A stretch of 8,330 nt of DNA, taken from Cocleimonas sp. GTDB taxonomy: Bacteria; Pseudomonadota; Gammaproteobacteria; Thiotrichales; Thiotrichaceae. Below, piece by piece: positions 1-6,490 of the stretch (its first letter is position 1; each line of letters begins with the position of its first letter). The position numbers and the translations under genes were made by a program. The notes beneath the pieces were generated by a model that was not told the origin of the DNA, searched no databases, and worked only from the letters and a program-made list of their open reading frames with translations. Location of the stretch: the NCBI GenBank assembly GCA_023145535.1, contig JAGLDQ010000046.1:1-8330 (forward strand), written 5' to 3'.

Positions 1-273
1 ATGGATGATAATGGCTCTGGCGGTAGCTATGTCTATCGCTCAACCAAAGCAGCCCTTAATGCCATTATGGTCAGTGCAGCAAGCGATTTGAAAGCAACTG
101 GCATCAGTGCGGTTATTCTTCATCCTGGCTGGGTGCGTACCGATATGGGCGGCCCCAATGGGGAGATCAATACACAGCAATCAGCACAACGCCTACGGGC
201 AATTTTAGACACGGTTACCTTGGAAAATAGTGGTGACTTTTATGATATAGATGGAAGTATTATTCCGTGGTAG
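1..273 (+). CDS. Short-chain dehydrogenase/reductase, CsgA (C-factor)-like, 3' part only
   Basis: This is the C-terminal part of an NAD(P)-dependent short-chain dehydrogenase/reductase. The catalytic YxxxK pair is visible as Y-R-S-T-K at residues 12-16 of the visible part. It is followed by the helix AALNAIMVSAASDL and the HPGWVRTDMGG loop (41-51) that closes over the nucleotide. The protein ends in the DIDGSIIPW tail typical of the CsgA/C-signal-like SDR group. The N-terminal Rossmann half, with the TGxxxGIG glycine motif and the catalytic Ser, is missing because the gene starts before base 1. The ATG at base 1 is an internal Met and not the real start. Substrate is unknown; this group is generally annotated only as an SDR oxidoreductase. 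The stop lies 41 nt before the rhodanese lipoprotein, so the two may be co-transcribed. The family call is sure; the substrate is not. Confidence 0.9.
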   Translation: MDDNGSGGSYVYRSTKAALNAIMVSAASDLKATGISAVILHPGWVRTDMGGPNGEINTQQSAQRLRAILDTVTLENSGDFYDIDGSIIPW

Positions 274-314
274 ACTTCGCCACCAAATTTCAACCTCAAG
301 GACAAAGGTAAACA

Positions 315-809
315 ATGATCAAATACACCGCCGTTATTGCGCTATCCATCTTACTATCTGCTTGCGGATCAGGAACAAATACACAAGCGGAGTCAGCTCC
401 AGCAGCATCTTCCCAACCAGCAACGAATACAGTGAGCGCCCCCATTCCACAGTCTGGGGGATACAGTAATATTAATAATGCACAACTAGAACAGTTAATG
501 AAAAAAGGCGTTACCTTAGTGGATATTCGCCGTCAAGAAGAATGGCAACAAACTGGTATCGTAAAAGGGGCTAATGCCATCACCTTTTTCACCCGAACCG
601 GCCGAATCAACCCTAATTTCATGTCTGAATTTAAGGCATTAGTGAAACCCAATCAGCCCGTTGCTCTGATCTGCCGCACAGGTAACCGTACTCGCGCCGC
701 TAGTCAGGCGATCGCACAGCAGCTTGGTTATAAAAAAGTTTATAATGTCACCCACGGAATTACAGGCTGGATCGGTCAAAAACGCCCTGTTGTTCCTTAC
801 CAGAAATAA
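315..809 (+). CDS. Rhodanese-domain lipoprotein
   Basis: The 164-residue protein starts with a lipoprotein signal peptide (residues 1-16, lipobox L-S-A-C). Cys17 is the predicted lipidated residue, and Gly18 at +2 argues for the outer membrane and not inner-membrane retention. Residues 20-48 are a Ser/Ala/Pro/Gln-rich linker. A single rhodanese domain follows from about residue 50 to the end. It includes TLVDIRRQEEW (67-77) and the active-site loop CRTGNRTRA, whose Cys120 is the expected persulfide-carrying cysteine. It ends with the usual NVTHGITGW element. Single-domain rhodaneses move sulfur or sense and reduce small oxidants; the partner here is unknown. Purine-rich AAGGAC (298-303) and AAAGGT (304-309) precede the ATG, and the lipobox position supports this start. 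The gene lies 41 nt after the SDR gene and 3 nt before the DUF1343 gene, which fits one transcript. The catalytic Cys is intact, so the domain is probably active. Confidence 0.92.
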   Translation: MIKYTAVIALSILLSACGSGTNTQAESAPAASSQPATNTVSAPIPQSGGYSNINNAQLEQLMKKGVTLVDIRRQEEWQQTGIVKGANAITFFTRTGRINPNFMSEFKALVKPNQPVALICRTGNRTRAASQAIAQQLGYKKVYNVTHGITGWIGQKRPVVPYQK

Positions 810-812
810 AGA

Positions 813-2015
813 ATGAAAACAGGTCTCGATTGTTTTATCGAAAATGCAAACCTGCGTCGCCCTCTAGCGAATAAACGTATTGCGTTATTAGCACACCCTG
901 CTTCCGTTACACAAGACCTAACCCATTCGCTTGATGCACTTGCGGCGCTGGATGATATAACACTCAGTGCCGCATTTGGACCACAGCATGGATTACGTGG
1001 CGACAAACAAGATAATATGATGGAGTCGCCCGACTACACCGACCCACGCCATCAACTTCCCGTTTTTAGCCTCTATGGCGAAAGTCGCCGCCCTACCGAT
1101 GCAATGATGGATAGTTTTGATGTTCTGCTCATTGATTTGCAGGATCTAGGCTGTCGTATTTACACCTTTATCACCACCTTACGCTATATGCTTGAAGCGG
1201 CTGCTAAACAGGGCAAAGCGGTGTGGATACTTGACCGTCCTAATCCAGCAGGTCGTCCAATCGAAGGGTTAATGTTACGTGATGGCTGGGAGAGTTTTGT
1301 TGGTGCAGGCGCGATGCCCATGCGCCACGGCTTAACGATGGGTGAAATGGCAAACTGGTTTATTGCTACCTTAAAACTGGATGTGGAATGTAACATCATC
1401 CCGATGCAAGACTGGCAGCCTGATACCGCACCAGGCTATGGCTGGCCATTAGGGGAGCGAACATGGATCAACCCCAGCCCGAATGCACCGAATTTATGGA
1501 TGGCACGCTGTTACGCAGGCACAGTCATGTTAGAAGGCACAACCTTATCTGAAGGACGTGGCACAACCCGCCCACTAGAACTTTTCGGTGCACCTGATAT
1601 TAATGCTGTAAACGTCATCAAGAAAATGCACCAACTCGCCCCCCAATGGCTACAAGGCTGTCGTTTAGGTGAAATCTGGTTTGAGCCAACCTTTCATAAG
1701 CATCAAGGTAAGCTCTGCTCAGGCGTACAGATTTATGTTGAGGATGGTCATTATCAACCGCAACAATTCAAACCTTGGCGCTTACAAGCCTTAGCCTTTA
1801 AAGCGATTCGTCATTTATACCCTGATTATCCACTCTGGCGCGACTTTCCCTATGAATATGAATTAGGAAAACTAGCCATTGATGTCATTAATGGCTCCCC
1901 CCTATTACGTGAATGGGTTGATGATACTGAAAGTATTGCAAGTGATTTAGCATTACTGGCAAGTGAAGATGAAAAATGCTGGAAACAAGACATTGCCGAT
2001 TTTTTATTGTATTAG
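813..2015 (+). CDS. DUF1343 / NamZ-family (GH171) exo-beta-N-acetylmuramidase-like protein
   Basis: The 400-residue protein is full length for DUF1343, the family of Bacillus subtilis NamZ (YbbC). NamZ removes N-acetylmuramic acid from the non-reducing ends of peptidoglycan chains. Family blocks occur in order: AAFGPQHGLRG (53-63), LLIDLQDLGCRIYTF (105-119), WILDRPNPAGRPIEG (138-152), MPMRHGLTMGEMA (168-180), WINPSPNAPN, and LEGTTLSEGRGTTRPLELFGAPD. Two points are odd. The Glu of the usual PEHG motif, which I believe is the catalytic Glu92 of B. subtilis NamZ, is Gln58 here (codon CAG at 984-986). There is also no signal peptide, so the protein should be cytoplasmic, unlike secreted NamZ. It may work on recycled muropeptides or have another activity. 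The ATG is 3 nt after the rhodanese stop, with only a weak TAAAGA before it, so translational coupling is likely. Family membership is secure; catalysis is not. Confidence 0.88.
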   Translation: MKTGLDCFIENANLRRPLANKRIALLAHPASVTQDLTHSLDALAALDDITLSAAFGPQHGLRGDKQDNMMESPDYTDPRHQLPVFSLYGESRRPTDAMMDSFDVLLIDLQDLGCRIYTFITTLRYMLEAAAKQGKAVWILDRPNPAGRPIEGLMLRDGWESFVGAGAMPMRHGLTMGEMANWFIATLKLDVECNIIPMQDWQPDTAPGYGWPLGERTWINPSPNAPNLWMARCYAGTVMLEGTTLSEGRGTTRPLELFGAPDINAVNVIKKMHQLAPQWLQGCRLGEIWFEPTFHKHQGKLCSGVQIYVEDGHYQPQQFKPWRLQALAFKAIRHLYPDYPLWRDFPYEYELGKLAIDVINGSPLLREWVDDTESIASDLALLASEDEKCWKQDIADFLLY

Positions 2016-2041
2016 CGTTTAATAAGAACGGATTCAATAAA

Positions 2042-2061
2042 GCGCATCACAAGTGATACGC
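2042..2061. terminator. Possible weak intrinsic terminator between convergent genes
   Basis: Arms GCGCATCAC and GTGATACGC form an 8-9 bp hairpin with one mismatch and a tight CAAG loop. The hairpin lies in the 66-bp gap between the convergent DUF1343 and MuiA genes. On the minus strand it is followed by TTTATT, so it could end the MuiA-family transcript. On the plus strand no U-run follows. It is a weak candidate because the stem is short and the U-tract is poor. Confidence 0.4.
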
Positions 2062-2081
2062 CTTACAAAAAAGCAGCAACC

Positions 2082-3770
2082 CTAAAGCCCTTGAACCCTC
2101 TTATCCTCTGGATAAGTGACTTCATAACCATATTCCAGTTTTATCATTTTCTTAGGGACAAGATTTCGCTCCCAAACCGTAATACCTTGCTTATCCTCCT
2201 CATTTCTGCGCGTTGGCTTAGCGCCATTAAGAGTCACTTTTATATCCTCATTGGCGGAAACAGGAATCCTATCGCTAAAGCTAATGTGATAAGCCTTGTC
2301 ATGCTGATTAACAACGGAGAAGTGGTAGTTTCTATTGATTGTTTTACGTTTGCCGAAAAACAATCCATCTTCTCCTTTCTGGTCAGGATCAGGGATAAAC
2401 CGTATCTTCACTTGATCATCTTCACCAAAAGATAGTTTAATTTCCTCTCCTGTTTGATGCATCGCTAAATAGCCATTGCCAATAAAACTACCATCACGAT
2501 GGAGTACCACAGCCCCTGCTAATAACGGAATTTCACCTTTATAGTGCATTTTTGCGATTAACATTGCACGTGGATCTAGTCTTGGCACACTGGCAAGGCT
2601 GACGCTGGCATCTAAGGTTTGTGATTGCAGGGTAACGCGACGCTTATCACTGCCAGACTTCAAGCTGACCTTCGTCGGCACATTGTATTCTGCGGAAAAA
2701 TTGGCGATAGCCACACGACTCACTTCTGTTCGCATGGCTCGTTTCGCCATGACAGGCGCAGGCATTGACATCGCGGCGCTCTCATCGGCCATGACGGACT
2801 CGTTCATCTCCTGACTAACGCCGAGCTTATTAGATTTCATTTTGACCGAGTTACTGTATTGAGGATATTCAGGAATAAAATCGATGACCCAAGGATTCAA
2901 GGAAGGCAATTGTGAACGAGCCGAAGGGCGTAATGTTGATAAACGAATATTCACATTATCCCAATCTTCACCCGTACGCTGGGTTATTTGTGCTAGTGAT
3001 TTAAGCGCTACTTTCCCTGATTCGGTATCAAGATCTGCATCATAAACAGGCTGCCAGCGTGCTCCACGTATTTGATAGCGTAAACTTAACGCTAGCTCCG
3101 TTGCCTTATCTGCTTGAATAGCTAATACGGCAGTACGACTTGCTTGATGATGTGTTGCCACCTGATTCAGTTGACGTTGTAATTGCAGGATAGTTTTATC
3201 CAACTGCTTAATCTCTTTACTGGCATGACGAATTTTTTCTTGTGTAGAAGTTGTCGCCGTCGCCAATGTTTGCCATGCTTGATCCCATTGCTCTAGAGGC
3301 AGCTGTAAATAACGATTACTACTGACTTTTTTCTCATTCTCGGAATGACCATTCACCATAGTACGGATATAGCTGAGTTGATCTTTATTCTGTTGCAGGC
3401 TATCGATGAGCCCCTGCTTTTGATCATTTTTTTCCTCTATTTTATCACGTAAATCCTGTTCGCTTTTTTGTACCGCCTCACGATTGATTTTCTTTTGCAA
3501 TTCAACACTGCCTAATTTCACATCAGCAATCGCTTTCCCCGTTACGCGCAGCGAGGATTCCAATAATGCCAATGGCAACCCTGTTAGCACAATCGTGCTT
3601 TCACCAGCAGGAATAGAGATGGTTGCGCTACGCGTTACCATGGCGCTATCGGGATAAACCATGACACGGCTAATGACCGAATCAAGTATTAACTGTTCGG
3701 CATAGACCAGATTAAACAGTGAATAAGTTGCGATACCAATCGCTAAATAGAAAGGTTGTTTACACTTCAT
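2082..3770 (-). CDS. Mucoidy inhibitor MuiA-family protein (DUF4140 + DUF4139)
   Basis: The 562-residue exported protein has a signal peptide at residues 1-24 (hydrophobic core 7-23, likely cut after VYA before EQ). Residues 28-100 form the N-terminal DUF4140 module, with VISRVMVYPDSAMVTR and the LTGLP turn. Two heptad-rich coiled-coil segments follow, at about 98-135 and 176-210, rich in Gln, Lys and Leu. The DUF4139 domain starts near 229 with LRYQIRGARWQPVYDADL and GEDWDNVNIRLST, and runs to the C-terminus (VWERNLVPKKMIKLEYGYEVTYP). Residues 300-350 are a Met/Ala/Ser-rich, probably flexible insertion. The family was named for a mucoidy-inhibitor phenotype, and its biochemical role remains unclear; an envelope or periplasmic role is inferred from the signal peptide. 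The start is supported by AGAGAG six bases upstream and by the position of the signal peptide. The gene stands alone, divergent from the yjjV operon. Confidence 0.9.
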   Translation of the reverse strand: MKCKQPFYLAIGIATYSLFNLVYAEQLILDSVISRVMVYPDSAMVTRSATISIPAGESTIVLTGLPLALLESSLRVTGKAIADVKLGSVELQKKINREAVQKSEQDLRDKIEEKNDQKQGLIDSLQQNKDQLSYIRTMVNGHSENEKKVSSNRYLQLPLEQWDQAWQTLATATTSTQEKIRHASKEIKQLDKTILQLQRQLNQVATHHQASRTAVLAIQADKATELALSLRYQIRGARWQPVYDADLDTESGKVALKSLAQITQRTGEDWDNVNIRLSTLRPSARSQLPSLNPWVIDFIPEYPQYSNSVKMKSNKLGVSQEMNESVMADESAAMSMPAPVMAKRAMRTEVSRVAIANFSAEYNVPTKVSLKSGSDKRRVTLQSQTLDASVSLASVPRLDPRAMLIAKMHYKGEIPLLAGAVVLHRDGSFIGNGYLAMHQTGEEIKLSFGEDDQVKIRFIPDPDQKGEDGLFFGKRKTINRNYHFSVVNQHDKAYHISFSDRIPVSANEDIKVTLNGAKPTRRNEEDKQGITVWERNLVPKKMIKLEYGYEVTYPEDKRVQGL

Positions 3771-3880
3771 TTTTTACTCTCTTATGTTTATTATTGTGTC
3801 TCAAGCAAAGTATTTAATTTTTTAAACTTGCTCAAGCGTTATCATTTTATTCTCTGACCAATCGAGCTTTTTACCTCGCT
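3771..3880. promoter_or_regulatory. Divergent promoter region between MuiA-family gene and yjjV operon
   Basis: This AT-rich 110-bp gap must hold the promoters of both divergent units. On the minus strand TTGAGC, a 17-bp spacer and TACTTT make a poor -35/-10 candidate for the MuiA-family gene. The heptamer CTCAAGC occurs twice in the same orientation, at 3800-3806 and 3831-3837, 31 bp or about three helical turns apart. A partial inverted repeat GCAA(A)GT...ACTTGC lies around the AT centre. No clear Shine-Dalgarno sequence precedes the plus-strand ATG at 3881. Exact start sites cannot be fixed by eye. Confidence 0.4.
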
Positions 3881-4675
3881 ATGATGCCCCAAAACTTAAT
3901 TGACACCCATTGTCATCTCGACAATACACGATTTGATACAGACCGCGAAGCAGTTCTGCTGCGAGCCGCACAGAACTCAGTCTCTGATCTCCTCATTCCA
4001 GCCATTGCAGCAAGCAACTGGAATACGTTAAAGTCGCTTAGTATACAACATAAAAACTTACACGCCGCTTATGGACTGCACCCGATGTTTATGTCACAAC
4101 ATCATAAAAAAGATCTGGATCACTTAGAAAAGTGGCTACAGTCAGAAACAGTAATCGCTGTCGGTGAGTGCGGTTTAGATTTTTTCATTTTTGATAAGCA
4201 AAGCGATCACCAACAGGCTAAACAATTTCAGCAAGAAATATTTAGCGCTCAGTTAGATTTAGCGCAACAGTATAAACTACCCGTTATTATCCATTCACGT
4301 AAATCGCTCGATTTAGTGTTAAAAGAAATCCGTCTACGCCCTCATTTACGCGGTGTCGTTCATTCTTTTTCAGGCAGTTTACAACAAGCACACCAGTTAA
4401 TTGATCAAGGCTTTTACTTAGGATTTGGCGGGCCAATCACTTATGCTCGCGCAAAAAAACGTCGCCATCTTGTCAGAAGTTTACCCCTAGATGCTTTATT
4501 ATTAGAAACGGATGCCCCCGATCAACCCGATGCAGTGCATTATGGCTTACGTAATGAGCCTGCTTTTTTAATTGACATTGCACGAACAGTTGCTAACTTA
4601 CGAGATACCTCACTTCAGGATATTGCGAGCGCTACTACGAAAAATGCACAGACTTTATTCAACATCGAGAAATAG
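3881..4675 (+). CDS. yjjV: TatD-family metal-dependent hydrolase, YjjV-like
   Basis: The 264-residue TIM-barrel hydrolase has the full TatD metal-site set. DTHCHLD supplies His10 and His12, GECGLDFF supplies Glu96, IIHSRKS supplies His138, VVHSFSGS supplies His161 and LLLETDAPD supplies Asp211. These residues bind two divalent metals in TatD-type deoxyribonucleases. The blocks HSFSGSLQQA, GGPITYARA and LETDAPDQPD match what I recall of Escherichia coli YjjV better than TatD or YcfH, hence the symbol. The substrate of YjjV-type proteins is not well defined; nuclease or phosphoesterase activity is inferred from the family. The start is ATG 3881 or the next codon, ATG 3884. Neither has a clear ribosome binding site, but the distance to DTHCHLD fits either. 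It is the first gene of a three-gene run and touches the next gene (TAG directly followed by ATG). The usual GEIGLD Ile is Cys here, a minor change. Confidence 0.92.
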   Translation: MMPQNLIDTHCHLDNTRFDTDREAVLLRAAQNSVSDLLIPAIAASNWNTLKSLSIQHKNLHAAYGLHPMFMSQHHKKDLDHLEKWLQSETVIAVGECGLDFFIFDKQSDHQQAKQFQQEIFSAQLDLAQQYKLPVIIHSRKSLDLVLKEIRLRPHLRGVVHSFSGSLQQAHQLIDQGFYLGFGGPITYARAKKRRHLVRSLPLDALLLETDAPDQPDAVHYGLRNEPAFLIDIARTVANLRDTSLQDIASATTKNAQTLFNIEK

Positions 4676-5176
4676 ATGAAATATATATTACCTTTTGTAA
4701 TGGCAATGACGATTTTGGCAGGTATCACCTTAGCGGCTACTCCTCATTTATTGGATTACTTCTTTCCCATAAAAGAAAATGTAATACGTGATGCCGATTC
4801 TGAGGCGGCTGAAGATGCGCTAGGACGATGGTTTTTATCGCCAGATGCTAATTTTATGAAGGTTGAGGCCGCAAGACAACAATCAAAAATACGCTCTACT
4901 TCTTGGTTTGTTTTTCAAGTGAAACGCAAGGCGGTCGAGCGCTTTATTACGGCAAAAAAACTAGAACAACTTGAATTAACCGATAATATCTTAAATACCG
5001 TATTTTATGCCAACTCTCCACCAAGAGCGTGGTGGCAACCTACCGCTCTCACTCGTAGCAGCTATTTTCAAGGCGTTGACCAAGGTCGAAAACTAGCTTT
5101 AATTTACAATGCGGAAACCAAGCAAGGCGCACTCGTGACCACCATTACGCAAAAGCCTGTAGAAAATCGACAATAG
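4676..5176 (+). CDS. Unrecognised exported or membrane-anchored protein, 166 aa
   Basis: I do not recognise the family. The N-terminus is a clear signal peptide or single membrane anchor (residues 3-21, PFVMAMTILAGITLA, with a possible signal-peptidase cut near LAA). The rest is soluble, charged and likely periplasmic, with no further membrane segment. Notable pieces are TSWFVFQVKRKAVERFI (75-91), PPRAWWQP (115-122) and the end block GRKLALIYNAETKQGALVT (137-155), which looks like a compact alpha/beta domain. There is only one candidate cysteine region to check and none stands out, so a disulfide fold is unlikely. The ATG follows the yjjV stop with no gap, and the only ribosome binding site is the weak GAGA at the end of yjjV, so translation is probably coupled. 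Its stop overlaps the tcdA ribosome binding site. This packing indicates co-expression with yjjV and tcdA but does not reveal a function. Confidence 0.8.
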   Translation: MKYILPFVMAMTILAGITLAATPHLLDYFFPIKENVIRDADSEAAEDALGRWFLSPDANFMKVEAARQQSKIRSTSWFVFQVKRKAVERFITAKKLEQLELTDNILNTVFYANSPPRAWWQPTALTRSSYFQGVDQGRKLALIYNAETKQGALVTTITQKPVENRQ

Positions 5177-5185
5177 GGATAAAAC

Positions 5186-5911
5186 ATGAGCATCCATGAG
5201 CGCACAGAGCTGTTAGTCGGCGAAGATAATTTATACTTTTTACAGCATAAGCATGTACTAATTGCAGGCATCGGGGGGGTGGGTAGCTTTGTAGCTGAAG
5301 CCATTCTACGTGCTGGCGTAGGTAAAGTGACGCTTATTGATCATGATGTGGTGAGCGAATCCAATATTAATCGCCAACTGGTGGCACTACATTCCACGAT
5401 TGGCAAACAAAAAGTAGAAGTGATGCAGCAACGTGCGCTGGATATTAATCCCGCTGTACAAATAACGGCAATCAATGATTTTATTAGACCAGAAAATGTG
5501 GATGCGCTATTAAGTGAAACCTCATTTGACTATGTGATTGATTGCATTGATTCCATCTCCAGTAAAGTCGCCTTAGTCACCGCTTGCCAGCAACAGCACG
5601 TACCCGTTATATCCAGTATGGGTGCAGGTGGACGTATTGACCCCAGCAAAATTACCATTACCAGTCTGGACAAAACCAATGTCTGCCCACTCGCACGGAT
5701 GATGCGTCAACGCATGCGAAAAGCGGGTGGGTCACTCAAATATCCCGTTGTATTTTCTGATGAAATCCCTCGAAAAGGCACAGAACATCGCCCTGTAGAA
5801 GATGACCCCAGCGCGCATCCTCGCTCCGTTAATGGCACTATTTCCTATTTGCCATCATTATTTGGTTTATATATGGCTGGTCATGTTATTAAGAATTTTT
5901 TGCACTGTTAA
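5186..5911 (+). CDS. tcdA: tRNA threonylcarbamoyladenosine dehydratase TcdA (CsdL/YgdL)
   Basis: The 241-residue protein belongs to the E1-like ThiF/MoeB/CsdL superfamily. TcdA uses ATP to cyclise t6A at position 37 of ANN-decoding tRNAs to ct6A in the cytoplasm. Visible marks are the nucleotide loop GIGGVGS (28-34), the acidic strand end TLIDHD (49-54), SNINRQ (59-64), GKQKVEVM (73-80), VIDCIDSISSKVAL (117-130) and GAGGRIDPSKI (146-156). The tail VVFSDEIPR...NGTISYLPSLFGLYMAGHVI matches the TcdA-type C-terminus rather than MoeB or ThiF, and the CxxC zinc pairs of those enzymes are absent. It is about 25 residues shorter than E. coli TcdA, mostly at the extreme ends. AGGGAT (5175-5180) is a good ribosome binding site 5 nt before the ATG and overlaps the upstream stop. 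A run of seven G at 5273-5279 encodes the glycine loop; the frame is intact. It is the last gene of the yjjV operon. Confidence 0.95.
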   Translation: MSIHERTELLVGEDNLYFLQHKHVLIAGIGGVGSFVAEAILRAGVGKVTLIDHDVVSESNINRQLVALHSTIGKQKVEVMQQRALDINPAVQITAINDFIRPENVDALLSETSFDYVIDCIDSISSKVALVTACQQQHVPVISSMGAGGRIDPSKITITSLDKTNVCPLARMMRQRMRKAGGSLKYPVVFSDEIPRKGTEHRPVEDDPSAHPRSVNGTISYLPSLFGLYMAGHVIKNFLHC

Positions 5912-6194
5912 GGAAAAAAGAAGGCATCAGTGAATATAATATCAATGGGGGGTCGTTTTCTTCCTATTTCAATGCGTTTTTTGGCCTAATAATCCCATAA
6001 CTTTATATTTATCATCCGAAAAAATAAAGTACTTCCTTTATATCAATAGATTAGGGTTTATTAGTGTCCTATCAAATTAGGATAACCTTCCAAGAGAAGG
6101 TAAGTAGGTCTATCATTTATAAGTGATTGCTTATGTTTATCTGGTAAGTACTGCTTTGGAATATAAAAAATGGAATAATTATCACCTAATCATC
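5912..6194 (+). other. AT-rich intergenic region with small inverted repeats
   Basis: No supported gene was found between the tcdA stop and the micropeptide promoter. ACTTTAT (6000-6006), ATAAAGT (6024-6030) and CTTTAT (6036-6041) can pair in two exclusive ways. A pair of back-to-back hairpins follows at 6067-6101. No convincing intrinsic terminator for the yjjV-tcdA operon is visible. A 19-codon GTG frame at 5930-5989 has AAGAAGG before it but is too short to support. The region is clearly more AT-rich than the genes before it. Confidence 0.5.
6067..6101 (+). repeat. Two tandem small hairpins
   Basis: The first hairpin is TCCTA (6067-6071), a 6-nt loop and TAGGA (6078-6082). The second is ACCTTC (6085-6090), a 5-nt loop and GAAGGT (6096-6101). 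They are separated by 2 nt. The segment AAGGTAAG (6097-6104) at the end of the second recurs exactly at 6410-6417, inside the terminator after the micropeptide. No U-run follows, so this is not a standard terminator. It could be part of a structured leader or chance; confidence is low. Confidence 0.35.
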
Positions 6195-6223
6195 CTGACG
6201 CTTTATGTTCAGTTGATTATAAT
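6195..6223 (+). promoter_or_regulatory. Sigma-70-type promoter of the micropeptide gene
   Basis: A perfect -10 box TATAAT (6218-6223) lies 17 bp after CTGACG (6195-6200), which matches TTGACA at four of six positions. Transcription would start near 6230, giving a leader of about 25 nt before the ATG at 6255. The optimal spacing and its placement directly before a good ribosome binding site support the call. Confidence 0.6.
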
Positions 6224-6254
6224 GACTATAATAATAATAAATGGGGAATTTCAC

Positions 6255-6341
6255 ATGTTGCATAGAGCAATAAAGTATTTGTTAACGAATAACAATCATT
6301 CTGATGAAGGGGGAATAGGCGGATCTGGAATAAAACATTAG
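6255..6341 (+). CDS. 28-residue micropeptide with GGIGGSG tail
   Basis: This short gene is found from signals and not from length. GGGGA (6243-6247) sits 7 nt before ATG 6255, a TATAAT promoter lies about 30 bp upstream and a hairpin terminator about 40-90 bp downstream. The peptide has an amphipathic basic N-terminus, MLHRAIKYLL, then a polar turn TNNNHSDE and the glycine tail GGIGGSGIKH. There is no cysteine and no signal peptide or lipobox. The reading frame stays open upstream to a GTG at 6123, but that extension is low-complexity Ile/Thr with no ribosome binding site and would span the promoter, so the short form is preferred. From memory, a GIGGTG-like motif also occurs near the N-terminus of DUF5666 proteins, which are often neighbours of DUF6502 genes. 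That makes the convergent DUF6502 gene a plausible partner, but this is inference. Alternatives are a leader peptide, a secreted signal or a modified-peptide precursor. Confidence 0.55.
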   Translation: MLHRAIKYLLTNNNHSDEGGIGGSGIKH

Positions 6342-6382
6342 AGAAAAAATATTTTTAATTCAAAAACCTAAAGATATAAAAC

Positions 6383-6433
6383 ACCTTACAAAGATGTCTA
6401 CCTCTTTGTAAGGTAAGTGCTTACCTTATTTTT
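6383..6433. terminator. Bidirectional terminator with overlapping hairpins
   Basis: Segment A ACCTTACAAAG (6383-6393) pairs perfectly over 11 bp with segment B CTTTGTAAGGT (6404-6414). The end of B, AAGGTAAG (6410-6417), pairs equally well with segment C CTTACCTT (6420-6427), which is followed by ATTTTT. Reading plus, B:C plus the U-run is a typical terminator for the micropeptide. Reading minus, A:B is followed by TGTTTTAT and can end the DUF6502 transcript. The two hairpins share bases 6410-6414 and so exclude each other. Confidence 0.75.
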
Positions 6434-6490
6434 AATTGCTTTCCCCTTGATCCTACTCACGCACGCAAAGTCAGCAATATCCCACCCACT

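Noticed and set aside
1..273. Reading the first frame as a complete 90-residue protein
   Set aside because: It begins just before the SDR active-site YxxxK and lacks the Rossmann half; the ATG at base 1 is an internal codon at the window edge.
2091..2435. 114-codon plus-strand frame antisense to the MuiA-family gene
   Set aside because: The minus-strand frame is a well-supported full-length family member; this is its shadow.
5930..5989. 19-codon GTG frame after tcdA with AAGAAGG upstream
   Set aside because: Too short, with no recognisable motif, promoter or terminator; the purine run is probably chance.
6123..6341. 72-codon frame beginning at GTG 6123
   Set aside because: It has no ribosome binding site, and its first 44 codons are low-complexity AT-rich sequence spanning the TATAAT promoter. 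Only the last 28 codons, with their own start signals, are kept.
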